A DNA stretch of 64,000 bases. Origin: Acidobacteriaceae bacterium KBS 146 (lineage in GTDB: Bacteria > Acidobacteriota > Terriglobia > Terriglobales > Acidobacteriaceae). The notes beneath the pieces were generated by a model. It was given only the letters and a program-made list of their open reading frames with translations, did not search any database and was not told where the DNA came from. This document shows positions 18,511 to 26,806 of this stretch, in pieces; position 1 is the first letter of the stretch, and each line of letters opens with the position of its first letter. The translations under genes were made by a program, and so were the position numbers. The DNA is taken from NCBI GenBank assembly GCA_000688615.1, contig JHVA01000001.1:744001-808000 (forward strand), read 5' to 3'.

Positions 18511-19986
18511 TCAAGGCTGTTGTGGTAATTGCGAAGAATCCCATCCGCCGCCTAGAGACTTGATCAGCAGGACACTCGCTTCAAGCCGTCGACGCGTAAT
18601 GTCGATATCATTTCGCTCATTCTGCAGAAGTGCCGTCTGCCAGGTAATGACCTGCAGATATGTATCCACGCCTCCCTCATACCGCGTGTTGAACAGGTCG
18701 AGAGACTCGCGCGCGGAAGCCGTAGCAGCTTGCTGTTGTGAGGCCTCTACCTCCAGGCGATGCAGCGCATTCAGGTCATCTTCCACCTGTTGGAAAGCGG
18801 TCAGCGTCGTCTGACGATAAGAGGCGACTGTTGCGTCGTAATCAGATCGCGCAATGTCAGTTGTGGCACGCCTGCGGCCATGGTCAAAAAGGGTCTGCGA
18901 GAGAGTCGGCCCCACGGCAAAAAATCGGCTCGGCCAAGTGAACCAGTTCACTGCAGACGTTCCTGTAAAACCTGCTGCGGCCGAAAGTGACAATGTGGGG
19001 TAAAATGCAGCCTGCGCAATGCCAATCTGCTCATTCGCCGCCGCCATGTGACGCTCTTCGGAAGCAATATCGGGACGACGCTCCAGCAACTGGGAAGGAA
19101 GTACTCCAGGAATCGCAGGCAAAATAGGACCATCAACGGTTACCGGATTACGGGGAAGGTCAAACTGCGCAGGAGCTTTGCCGAGGAGCGTCGCGATCGC
19201 ATGCTCATAGTCCGCGCGCATAATGTCCACATCGGTAGCCTGCACCTGAGCACTTTGCAGTTGAGTCCTCGCCTGCGTCACATCCGACAGCGGTGCAGCG
19301 CCGCCGTTGTATCGATCCTCCGTGAGCTGCAGTGCATCCTGAAACGCTCGAACCGTCTCGTCTAAGAGCTTTCTCTGCGCATCGGCAGAACGAAGATTGA
19401 AATAGTCAATAGCCAGCTCGGCATGCAACGACAGTCTCGTTGTCTCAAGGTCAGCCGCTGAAGCCTGTGCCTGTTCCTTCGACTGTGCAATACTGCGACG
19501 AATGCGTCCCCACAAATCGATCTCGTAGTTAAGATCGATGGGCAAGGTAAAGTCGCCTGTACCGTTGCTCGCGACGTTCTTATTAAAGTAAGGCTGATTC
19601 GTAGAGTACCGAACAGCACCGATACTTGGATTAGCCCCAACAGTAGGAGCCAAGTCAGAACGGTAAAAGCGGATCGCAGCTCGAGCAGCGCGGAAATTAG
19701 ACTCCGCCTGCTTCAGTGTCTGATTCGCCGGTTCAATCTGAGTTTCAAGTGAATTAAGTTCTCGATCGTTAAACGATGTCCACCAATCGCTCTTCAGTTG
19801 GGAATCCCCAGGCTGAGCAACTTTCCACCCATTGGAAGCTTTGAAATTACTCGGAAGTTCCTCCTTGAACTCAGGTGCTAGCGGTGCTGCAGGCCGCACA
19901 TACTGAGGGCCAACCCGGCAACCCACGATACCCGACGTCAGGCTCGCCGCCAACACCACCAATGCCGATTGAAAGATGCGCTTCAT
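18511..19986 (-). CDS. NodT/OprM-type outer-membrane efflux lipoprotein, system B
   Basis: 491 aa. A lipoprotein signal with lipobox IVGC is followed by the family hallmark VGPQYVRPAAPLAP and two outer-membrane-factor repeats (for example ANQTLKQAESNFRAARAAI and DVTQARTQLQSAQVQATDV). It is the third gene of system B, overlapping the adaptor gene by ATGA. OprM/NodT proteins usually work with AcrA/AcrB-like partners, which fits the next two genes. Confidence 0.92.
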   Translation of the reverse strand: MKRIFQSALVVLAASLTSGIVGCRVGPQYVRPAAPLAPEFKEELPSNFKASNGWKVAQPGDSQLKSDWWTSFNDRELNSLETQIEPANQTLKQAESNFRAARAAIRFYRSDLAPTVGANPSIGAVRYSTNQPYFNKNVASNGTGDFTLPIDLNYEIDLWGRIRRSIAQSKEQAQASAADLETTRLSLHAELAIDYFNLRSADAQRKLLDETVRAFQDALQLTEDRYNGGAAPLSDVTQARTQLQSAQVQATDVDIMRADYEHAIATLLGKAPAQFDLPRNPVTVDGPILPAIPGVLPSQLLERRPDIASEERHMAAANEQIGIAQAAFYPTLSLSAAAGFTGTSAVNWFTWPSRFFAVGPTLSQTLFDHGRRRATTDIARSDYDATVASYRQTTLTAFQQVEDDLNALHRLEVEASQQQAATASARESLDLFNTRYEGGVDTYLQVITWQTALLQNERNDIDITRRRLEASVLLIKSLGGGWDSSQLPQQP

Positions 19987-21248
19987 CGCTGTCCCTTCGT
20001 CCCTTGGTTCACGCGCACTGGCATTCCATTTGTGATCGAATCGGAAGGATCAAGAATAATTTCGTCCGACGGATTAAGGCCTGAGGTAACTTCGACGGTC
20101 CCGCCGTAGTCATGGCCAATCGTGACCGGCACAAGCTGAACGCGATCGTTCCGAACCACACTTGCCCGCAGCCCTTCTGACCGGAATAGCAGCGCATTCG
20201 ACGGAATGGTAACTGTGTTTACCGCTCCGGGAACATGGAAGTGGACAAATACATAGGCGCCCGGAAGTAGCGCATTGTCGCGATTGTCCACATCCACTTC
20301 AACATTCAGTGTCCGGGTAGTATGATCAATCGCGCTGGCATTCCTCACGATCCTACCCGGAATCTTTACGCTCGGGTTCGCATCTTGCGCCAAGTCGGCT
20401 TTATCTCCGTTGTGAATGGCGTCCGCATAGACCTCCGGGACGGCAACATAAACACGCAGCTTCCCGGTCGCTGCCAGATGGAATAGTTCACGAGGATTCG
20501 TCGCTCCTGAACCGGCTGTAATCAGGTCACCTATATCTGTATTGCGAGCCGTAATGATTCCATCGAATGGAGCAGTAATTTTCTCGTAGCTCTGCAACTG
20601 TTCCAGGCGTCGAACATTAGCCTTACTGGCATCGACTGCCGCTTGCGCAGCGATGTAGTTGCTCCGTGCCTGATCAGCCTCTTGTTGCGAAACGGCATGC
20701 TTGGCCAGAAGGCTCTGCCATCGATTGCTGGTAACACCGGCCAGCTCCATATTTGCCTGGATTCTCTCCAACTCCGCGCGCGATTGCTGAAGTTGCTGAT
20801 CCACCTCAGGAGTTTCGATCTCAGCCAATAGCTGGCCCTTGCGAACGTGCGAGCCAATATCGAAATACCACTTCTTCAAATAGCCATTTGTTCGCGAGTA
20901 GATCGGTGTTTCCGTAAATGCCTGGACGTTTCCCGGCAGCACTAACTCTTGCGCCGCCGACCCAGCCTGAGGCCGAATCACATTCACGGTGGGAACCGCA
21001 GCCTCGTCGGTAGCCTGGGTAAGCTCCTTTTCATGCGACGAACGAACATGCAGCCCATAGAAGATCGCTGCAAGAAGCGCAATCACGAAAAGAATACCGA
21101 GAATTCGACCACTTCCCGTGCCGTCGAGCGGCGGGGTAGGCGAAACTTCTTCTTTATGCGCAGGAACCACATCGGTCCGCGCCGCTTCGACTGCTTCTTG
21201 TGTGGGCATCACGTTCTCCAGATTCTTGCTTCCACCGTTGTGGCTCAT
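19983..21248 (-). CDS. RND periplasmic adaptor, system B
   Basis: 421 aa. A cytoplasmic N-terminus of about 45 aa precedes one membrane anchor (ILGILFVIALLAAIFYGLHV). The lipoyl half GSHVRKGQLLAEIETPEVDQQL, an alpha-hairpin, the second half (YEKITAPFDGIITARNTDIG) and a beta-barrel follow. It is the membrane-fusion partner of the system B permease and overlaps both neighbouring genes by four bases. Confidence 0.92.
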   Translation of the reverse strand: MSHNGGSKNLENVMPTQEAVEAARTDVVPAHKEEVSPTPPLDGTGSGRILGILFVIALLAAIFYGLHVRSSHEKELTQATDEAAVPTVNVIRPQAGSAAQELVLPGNVQAFTETPIYSRTNGYLKKWYFDIGSHVRKGQLLAEIETPEVDQQLQQSRAELERIQANMELAGVTSNRWQSLLAKHAVSQQEADQARSNYIAAQAAVDASKANVRRLEQLQSYEKITAPFDGIITARNTDIGDLITAGSGATNPRELFHLAATGKLRVYVAVPEVYADAIHNGDKADLAQDANPSVKIPGRIVRNASAIDHTTRTLNVEVDVDNRDNALLPGAYVFVHFHVPGAVNTVTIPSNALLFRSEGLRASVVRNDRVQLVPVTIGHDYGGTVEVTSGLNPSDEIILDPSDSITNGMPVRVNQGTKGQR

Positions 21249-24200
21249 GCATGCTCCTCCACAAGGCGCTTCCGTTCCCGGCTTAGTCTGCGCTTTTCAC
21301 TTCCATGAATCAGAGCAAATACACATGGTACAAAGACCAGCGTTGCCACGGTTGCGCAAAGAAGGCCCCCAATAACAGCTCGACCCAGCGGAGCATTCTG
21401 TTCTCCACCGTCTCCCAACCCCAGAGCCATCGGGATCATGCCGATGATCATGGCAAGCGCCGTCATGATGACCGGACGGAAGCGAGTGGTTCCCGCCTCA
21501 ATGGCTGCCTTGATCGCATCTCCATGTTCTTCCAGGCGAGTCTTAGCGAAGGAGATCACCAGAATGCTGTTCGCCGTAGCTACTCCCATACACATGATGG
21601 CTCCCATCAATGCAGGAACACTGAGCGTAGTCCGTGTCAGGAACAAGAAAATCACAATTCCCGCAAGTGCCGCTGGAAGTGCCGTGATGATGATGAACGG
21701 GTCTGTCCAGCTCTGGAAGTTAACCACGATGAGCATATAGACCAACACGATCGAGAAGAGCAGCCCGCCGATCAGTCCTATATACGCGTTGCGCATCGTC
21801 TCCACCTGGCCCTTCAATGTCATAAACGTGCCGCGCGGGAGATCTTTTCTGTTCTTATCCAGAATCTTCTGAATATCCCGGCTCACAGCTCCGAGGTCTC
21901 TTCCTTGTACACCGCCGTAGATATCAATAACCCGGCGGATATTGGAGTGATTCACCACCGACATCTCATGACCTCTTTTCACGTTCGCAAGATCACCCAA
22001 AATCTCAGGAGTGGCCGACGTCGTCGGCGCGCCTGCAGTCGTCCTGTTGATCGGAATATTGTTCAGGTCTTGAATCGATGACATCTTGTACTGTGGCGTC
22101 TGCGCCACAATGGTGTAGTTCACATGGTTCTTCCAGTTCAGGAAGAACATCGGCGTGACTTGAAAGCTTCCGCTCAAGGTATTCAGCACACTGGTTGCAA
22201 CGTCTTTTTCGCTGTAACCTCCCTGGGCCGCCTTGGTTCGGTCGACAGAAAGCTCCAGCGTCGGATAGTTGAATGGCTGCTGCACCCGAAGGTCCGTGAG
22301 GCCCGGAACGGTGCGGAGTTGCGCAAGAATCTTGTCAGCCTGCTCCTTGCTCGCTTCAACATCGTTGCCTTCCAGCTGGATATCGATCGGTGCCGGCAAA
22401 CCAAAGTTGAGAATCTGCGTAGTGATATCGGCGGGCAGGATGTAAAAAGTAGCATTAGAAAACTTGCGCGGCAGCTCCGTGCGCAACGCGCGAACATAAT
22501 CTGCGGTGGCATGATGATGCTCTTTCAGAGTCACCAGCACATCGCCATCGCTCGCTCCAATCGTGCCATTGGTCAGATGCTGCGTGTTCATCGGGCTGTA
22601 GGGCAGGCCGATGTTATCCAGAATGTTGTCGATCTCCGATGTCGGGATCTGTCTCCGGATTTCGTCTTCCACAAGATCCAGCAGCCGTGCCGTCTCCTCG
22701 ATTCGCAGTCCCGGCGTCCCACGTACATGGAGGATGAACTGACCACTATCCGTGTCAGGAAAGAAGTCCTCCCCCAAAAAAGGAACCAGAATAAAAGCCG
22801 CCAGGCAGAGGAGAAGAAACGAAGGTACAAAAGCCCGCCGGCTCACAACCACCCTTGCAAGAATCCCGTGATATCCCGATCGGATCTTTTCAAAGCCGCG
22901 TTCGAAGGCTCGCTGGAACCGAGCGAAGAAGCCATTGCCCGGCAATGTATGACCATGCTCGCGAAGCAGAAACATGGCAAGCGTCGGAACCAGGGTTCGG
23001 CTCAACACATAGCTCGCAAGCATGGCAAAGACGACAGCCTCAGCTAGAGGTACAAATAAGTAGCGGGCCACACCTCCGAGGAAGAACATCGGCAGAAAGA
23101 CGATGCAGATGCAAAGCGTCGAGACCAGTGCAGGCACAGAGATCTGGGCTGCGCCCTCGAGAATCGCCTCCCGCAGCGGATATCCCTCCTCCAGAAAGCG
23201 CTCGATATTCTCGATCGTCACCGTGGCATCGTCCACCAGAATGCCGACTGCCAGCGCCAGACCTCCAAGCGTCATCGTATTGATCGTCTCGCCCATCAGG
23301 CTGAGAACAATGACCGAGCTCAGAATGGAAAGCGGAATCGAAACTGCAATGATCAGGGTCGAGCGCCAGCTTCCGAGAAAGATCAGGATCATCACTGCCG
23401 TAAGGACCGCCGCAATTACCGCCTCCCGAATCACCCCCTCCACCGCGCCGCGCACAAACACACTCTGATCGGACAGCGGTGTCATCTTCAGCTCTGGAGG
23501 TAGGGTTGTGGCCACCCGCGGAAGCAGCGTTCTGATTCCTTTCACCACGTCGAGTGTCGACGCATTTCCGTTCTTAAGAATTGATATGAGGACGCCGCGC
23601 CGCCCGTCCTGACGAACCACATTCGTCTGCACCTGGAATCCATCGCTGACGCTCGCAACATCCCGCAGATAGATCGTGGTTCCGTTTACCTGCTTCAAGG
23701 GGATGTTGGCGAGTTCCTCCACGGTGCGAGGCGTACCGTTCGTCCGGACGTCATACTCCGACTGGCCGATCTTGATGGTTCCCGATGGCGTGACCACATT
23801 CTGCTGCGCTACCGCAGCCAACAGATCCCCCGGCGCGATGCCTTTCGACTGCATCGCTCCCTGATCCATCGCAATGCTAATCTGACGTTGCTTGCCGCCA
23901 TAAGGCAAAGGAATGACGGAGCCGGGCACCGTCACGAGCTGCGTTCGAATAAAGTTGGTAGCGTAATCGTTCAGTTGCGCCTCTGACAGCCCTTTGCCTG
24001 AAACACCCAATTGCAGAATTGGCACGCTCGAAGCGGAAAAGTTAATGATCTCCGGAGGCAGAATCCCCGGCGGCAGCTGACGCAGCAAATACTGCGATGC
24101 CGCCGTCACCTGTGCATTGGCCGTATCCAGCGACGCCCCAGGCTGGAGAAAGATCTTCACTACCACCACGCCGTTGTAGGTAGTCGACTCAATGTGCTGA

Positions 24201-24433
24201 ATGTTATCGACAAGAGTCGTCAGCGCCTTCTCATACGGAGTTGTCAGGCGACCTTCGAGCTCTTCGGGGTTCAGCCCCGTATACTGCCAACCCACAGAAA
24301 CTACCGGAATATTGATATCCGGAAAGATGTCCGTCGGCGTCCGCAGAATGACGACCGGAGCCGCGATGAGGATCATGAGCGCAAGAACAATAAACGTGTA
24401 CGGTCGGTTAAGCGCTACTTTGACGATCCACAT
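21245..24433 (-). CDS. RND efflux permease (AcrB/HAE type), system B
   Basis: 1062 aa. The TM4 motif GILVDDATVTIEN keeps both proton-relay Asp residues, and the usual RND loops and two-fold helix repeat are present. The reading frame stays open upstream to 24913, but those extra 160 codons are the antisense of the divergent LysR gene and show no RND homology. MWIVKVALNRPYTF at 24433 is a normal RND N-terminus and has GAGG upstream. It is the first gene of the permease-adaptor-OprM operon. The LysR regulator transcribed divergently is the probable controller. Confidence 0.92.
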   Translation of the reverse strand: MWIVKVALNRPYTFIVLALMILIAAPVVILRTPTDIFPDINIPVVSVGWQYTGLNPEELEGRLTTPYEKALTTLVDNIQHIESTTYNGVVVVKIFLQPGASLDTANAQVTAASQYLLRQLPPGILPPEIINFSASSVPILQLGVSGKGLSEAQLNDYATNFIRTQLVTVPGSVIPLPYGGKQRQISIAMDQGAMQSKGIAPGDLLAAVAQQNVVTPSGTIKIGQSEYDVRTNGTPRTVEELANIPLKQVNGTTIYLRDVASVSDGFQVQTNVVRQDGRRGVLISILKNGNASTLDVVKGIRTLLPRVATTLPPELKMTPLSDQSVFVRGAVEGVIREAVIAAVLTAVMILIFLGSWRSTLIIAVSIPLSILSSVIVLSLMGETINTMTLGGLALAVGILVDDATVTIENIERFLEEGYPLREAILEGAAQISVPALVSTLCICIVFLPMFFLGGVARYLFVPLAEAVVFAMLASYVLSRTLVPTLAMFLLREHGHTLPGNGFFARFQRAFERGFEKIRSGYHGILARVVVSRRAFVPSFLLLCLAAFILVPFLGEDFFPDTDSGQFILHVRGTPGLRIEETARLLDLVEDEIRRQIPTSEIDNILDNIGLPYSPMNTQHLTNGTIGASDGDVLVTLKEHHHATADYVRALRTELPRKFSNATFYILPADITTQILNFGLPAPIDIQLEGNDVEASKEQADKILAQLRTVPGLTDLRVQQPFNYPTLELSVDRTKAAQGGYSEKDVATSVLNTLSGSFQVTPMFFLNWKNHVNYTIVAQTPQYKMSSIQDLNNIPINRTTAGAPTTSATPEILGDLANVKRGHEMSVVNHSNIRRVIDIYGGVQGRDLGAVSRDIQKILDKNRKDLPRGTFMTLKGQVETMRNAYIGLIGGLLFSIVLVYMLIVVNFQSWTDPFIIITALPAALAGIVIFLFLTRTTLSVPALMGAIMCMGVATANSILVISFAKTRLEEHGDAIKAAIEAGTTRFRPVIMTALAMIIGMIPMALGLGDGGEQNAPLGRAVIGGLLCATVATLVFVPCVFALIHGSEKRRLSRERKRLVEEHA

Positions 24434-24536
24434 CGGTTTCGGATGCCTCGTTTCTTCAAAAGCGGGAAAAATCTTCCAACATCTATATTGATTCTTTCCA
24501 CTGGCAATTGTCGCGTAGTTCTTTCCGGCATCATCC

Positions 24537-24551
24537 ATCGGAAAAACCGAT
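24537..24551. promoter_or_regulatory. Candidate LysR-type binding site (T-N11-A dyad)
   Basis: ATCGG-AAAAA-CCGAT, a 5-bp inverted repeat with a 5-bp spacer that contains the T-N11-A signature (T24538, A24550). It ends 11 bp before the LysR start in the divergent spacer with the system B permease, where an autoregulatory site is expected. Confidence 0.5.
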
Positions 24552-24562
24552 ATCATCATCCC

Positions 24563-25465
24563 ATGGAGCTGCGCCACCTGCGTTATCTCGTTGCTGCCGC
24601 GGAACAAGGCAGCTTTAGCGGAGCCGCCCGCCGCCTTCATATCGCCCAGTCCGCCATCAGCGAACAGCTCTCCGATCTGGAGCAGGAGATCGGCGTTCAG
24701 CTCTTCACCCGCTCCTCCCGAAGAACCGCACTCACCCCCGCCGGCGAGCTCTTCCTCCAGGAGGCCCGGCGCATCCTCGTCGACTCCGACCGCGCAATCG
24801 AGATCGCTCGCCGGGCCGATCGGGGCGAAATCGGTAAACTCAACATCGGATTCTTCGCCGGTAGCGTCGGGGTCAACTTCCCCCGCCTCATTCGCTCGTT
24901 CCGCAAACAGCACCCAGGCGTCCGCTTGTCACTGGTCGAAATGACCTCAACCCGTCAGTGGCAGGCGCTCGTCGACGGCGAGATCGACGTCGGCTTTACC
25001 CGCCGAGTCGAGCCTGAGTTTCGAACCGAGCTGATCTCTGACCTCATGCATCAGGATCCCATCGTCGCCATTGTGCCCAAAGGACACCCCGTTGCACCGG
25101 GACCCGTCGATATTCGAGATCTTGCCAGCGAGCCCTTTGTGCTCTCCTCGCGAGACACCTCTCCCGCTGTCTTCGATAAGGTTATCGAACTTTGCTCCGA
25201 AGCCGGCTTTTCCCCCCGTATCGCCAGCATCTCCAGCGTCTGGTCCAGCGTCGCGATGATGGTCCAGGCCGGCGAAGGCATAGCTCTGCTCCCACTCAAT
25301 CAGCAGCAATCCCGTACCCGCGACCTCGCCTTCTGTCCGCTGCTTTCAAAAAACGCGTTTGTCGATTTTGTCATGACCTGGTCACCGCAACACGACAGCA
25401 ATCTCAATCGCAGCTTCCGCAAATTGGCAAAGGCGCACCGCATCGGTAGCGGAATACGCCTTTAG
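24563..25465 (+). CDS. LysR-family transcriptional regulator
   Basis: 300 aa, typical for the family. The N-terminal winged helix-turn-helix starts MELRHLRYLVAAAEQGSFSG and continues AARRLHIAQSAISEQLSDLE; a LysR-substrate domain follows. The frame is open further upstream (to 24011), but that part is antisense to the permease gene, so ATG 24563 is chosen. It is divergent from efflux system B with a 129-bp spacer holding a T-N11-A dyad, so it probably regulates system B. System C begins far downstream on the other strand and is a less likely target. Confidence 0.92.
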   Translation: MELRHLRYLVAAAEQGSFSGAARRLHIAQSAISEQLSDLEQEIGVQLFTRSSRRTALTPAGELFLQEARRILVDSDRAIEIARRADRGEIGKLNIGFFAGSVGVNFPRLIRSFRKQHPGVRLSLVEMTSTRQWQALVDGEIDVGFTRRVEPEFRTELISDLMHQDPIVAIVPKGHPVAPGPVDIRDLASEPFVLSSRDTSPAVFDKVIELCSEAGFSPRIASISSVWSSVAMMVQAGEGIALLPLNQQQSRTRDLAFCPLLSKNAFVDFVMTWSPQHDSNLNRSFRKLAKAHRIGSGIRL

Positions 25466-25492
25466 CCAATCCACATCTTCTATCAGCGAAGC

Positions 25493-26806
25493 TCACTGCC
25501 CCGTCTGATAGCGGATAGCCGCCAGCGTTCGCTGATAGTCATAGCGAGCGTTCGTATTGTCGATCTCAGCGGAGGTCTGTGCCAGCTGCGCCTGGCTCAG
25601 CTCAACAATGCTGCTCAACCCCAGCTTGTACCTCGTCTGTGCAAGGTCCAGCGCTTGATTCGACTGCGTCAACAATCGCGCTGTCACGCCGATCCTTTGG
25701 TAGGCTGACTGCGCAGTCAGCCATGAGACCCGCACATCATGCGCAATCCTGTTTCGCAGGTTGCGCACCTGTTCCTGGACAGCATTTGCACGGTAGTCCG
25801 CTTCTTTCGCACGTGCCGAATAAAGACCTCCGTTGAAGACCGGAACGCTGATATTCACGCCTGCCGCTCCATACCAACTCGACGTAATCGCATCAGCCCG
25901 CACCGGCGCGCCGCCCGCAACTCCCAGCGCGGAGATCGTAGGCCGCCACAGATCATGCTCAGCCTTCCGGTATTTATCCGCGGCCTCGAACTGTTCATTC
26001 AAGGCTGCAAGGTCGGGTCGCGAACGCATCGCCATTGCAGTCAGCGAGTCGAGACTGTCTGCCGGAGCCGCAGGCTGGCCCGCATCGTCTGTCAGAACGA
26101 AGTTCTGTTGCCTCTCGTAGCCCATCACGTTGCTTAGATCCGCGAATGCGGCGTCCTGGGCATTCTGCGCATCCAGCAGCAGCAGCTGCGCCTGGTTCAG
26201 GTTCACTTCGGCGAAGCTCTGGTCGAGAGTCGACTTCAACTTCGCATTCGCCAGCGAACCGACCAGGTCGGAGGTGTCCTGCCGGAAGGCCACCGTCTTC
26301 TTGGCCACATTCACAACAGCCTGTGCAGCCAGCGCACGATAGAACGCCTCGCCCACTGCCAGTTTGATATCTGCCTCCGTCGCCAGTTCGTTCGACTGTT
26401 GGGCTTGCGCACGCAATCCAGCGCTTGCCACAAGATTCCGCGTTCGGCCGAAGTCCGTGATCAGCTGGCTTACCGACACACCACCAGCAGCTCTCGTATA
26501 GAGCACAGGATTATTCAGCACGCCTGCCGTGACCCGACCGCCATCATGCGCATCGACTGCAGTCAGGTTCCCCGTCACCAGAGGCAACTCTGCCGCCTTG
26601 GTCTCTCGGGCAACCTGCCCTTCCGCCAACGCAAGCAGTCGGGCCATAGAGATTTGTGGATGATTTTTCAACGCAATCGCCTCTGCATCAGCCACACTTA
26701 GCTTCGGGGATGGAGCAGGCATTGTCCCCCCACCCCCCTGTCCCCAAAGCACCGTTGCTCCCGCCAGTAGGCAGGTTCCCGCAATCACCGTCTTAAACCT
26801 GCTCAC
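25493..26806 (-). CDS. TolC-family outer-membrane efflux protein, system C
   Basis: 437 aa with a GTG start at 26806 supported by GGAGG six bases upstream; the frame extends further but has no better start. A signal peptide (FKTVIAGTCLLAGATVLWGQ) and two TolC repeats are seen (NEQFEAADKYRKAEHDLW; LDLAQTRYKLGLSSIVELSQ). It overlaps the end of the system C permease gene by 14 bp and is the last gene of that operon. It should be the outer-membrane channel for system C. Confidence 0.88.
   Translation of the reverse strand: MSRFKTVIAGTCLLAGATVLWGQGGGGTMPAPSPKLSVADAEAIALKNHPQISMARLLALAEGQVARETKAAELPLVTGNLTAVDAHDGGRVTAGVLNNPVLYTRAAGGVSVSQLITDFGRTRNLVASAGLRAQAQQSNELATEADIKLAVGEAFYRALAAQAVVNVAKKTVAFRQDTSDLVGSLANAKLKSTLDQSFAEVNLNQAQLLLLDAQNAQDAAFADLSNVMGYERQQNFVLTDDAGQPAAPADSLDSLTAMAMRSRPDLAALNEQFEAADKYRKAEHDLWRPTISALGVAGGAPVRADAITSSWYGAAGVNISVPVFNGGLYSARAKEADYRANAVQEQVRNLRNRIAHDVRVSWLTAQSAYQRIGVTARLLTQSNQALDLAQTRYKLGLSSIVELSQAQLAQTSAEIDNTNARYDYQRTLAAIRYQTGQ

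Noticed and set aside
22124..23047. Long plus-strand open frame (307 codons) inside the system B permease gene
   Set aside because: It is antisense to strongly conserved RND sequence, has a composition of random Arg/His/Gln, and no ribosome-binding site.
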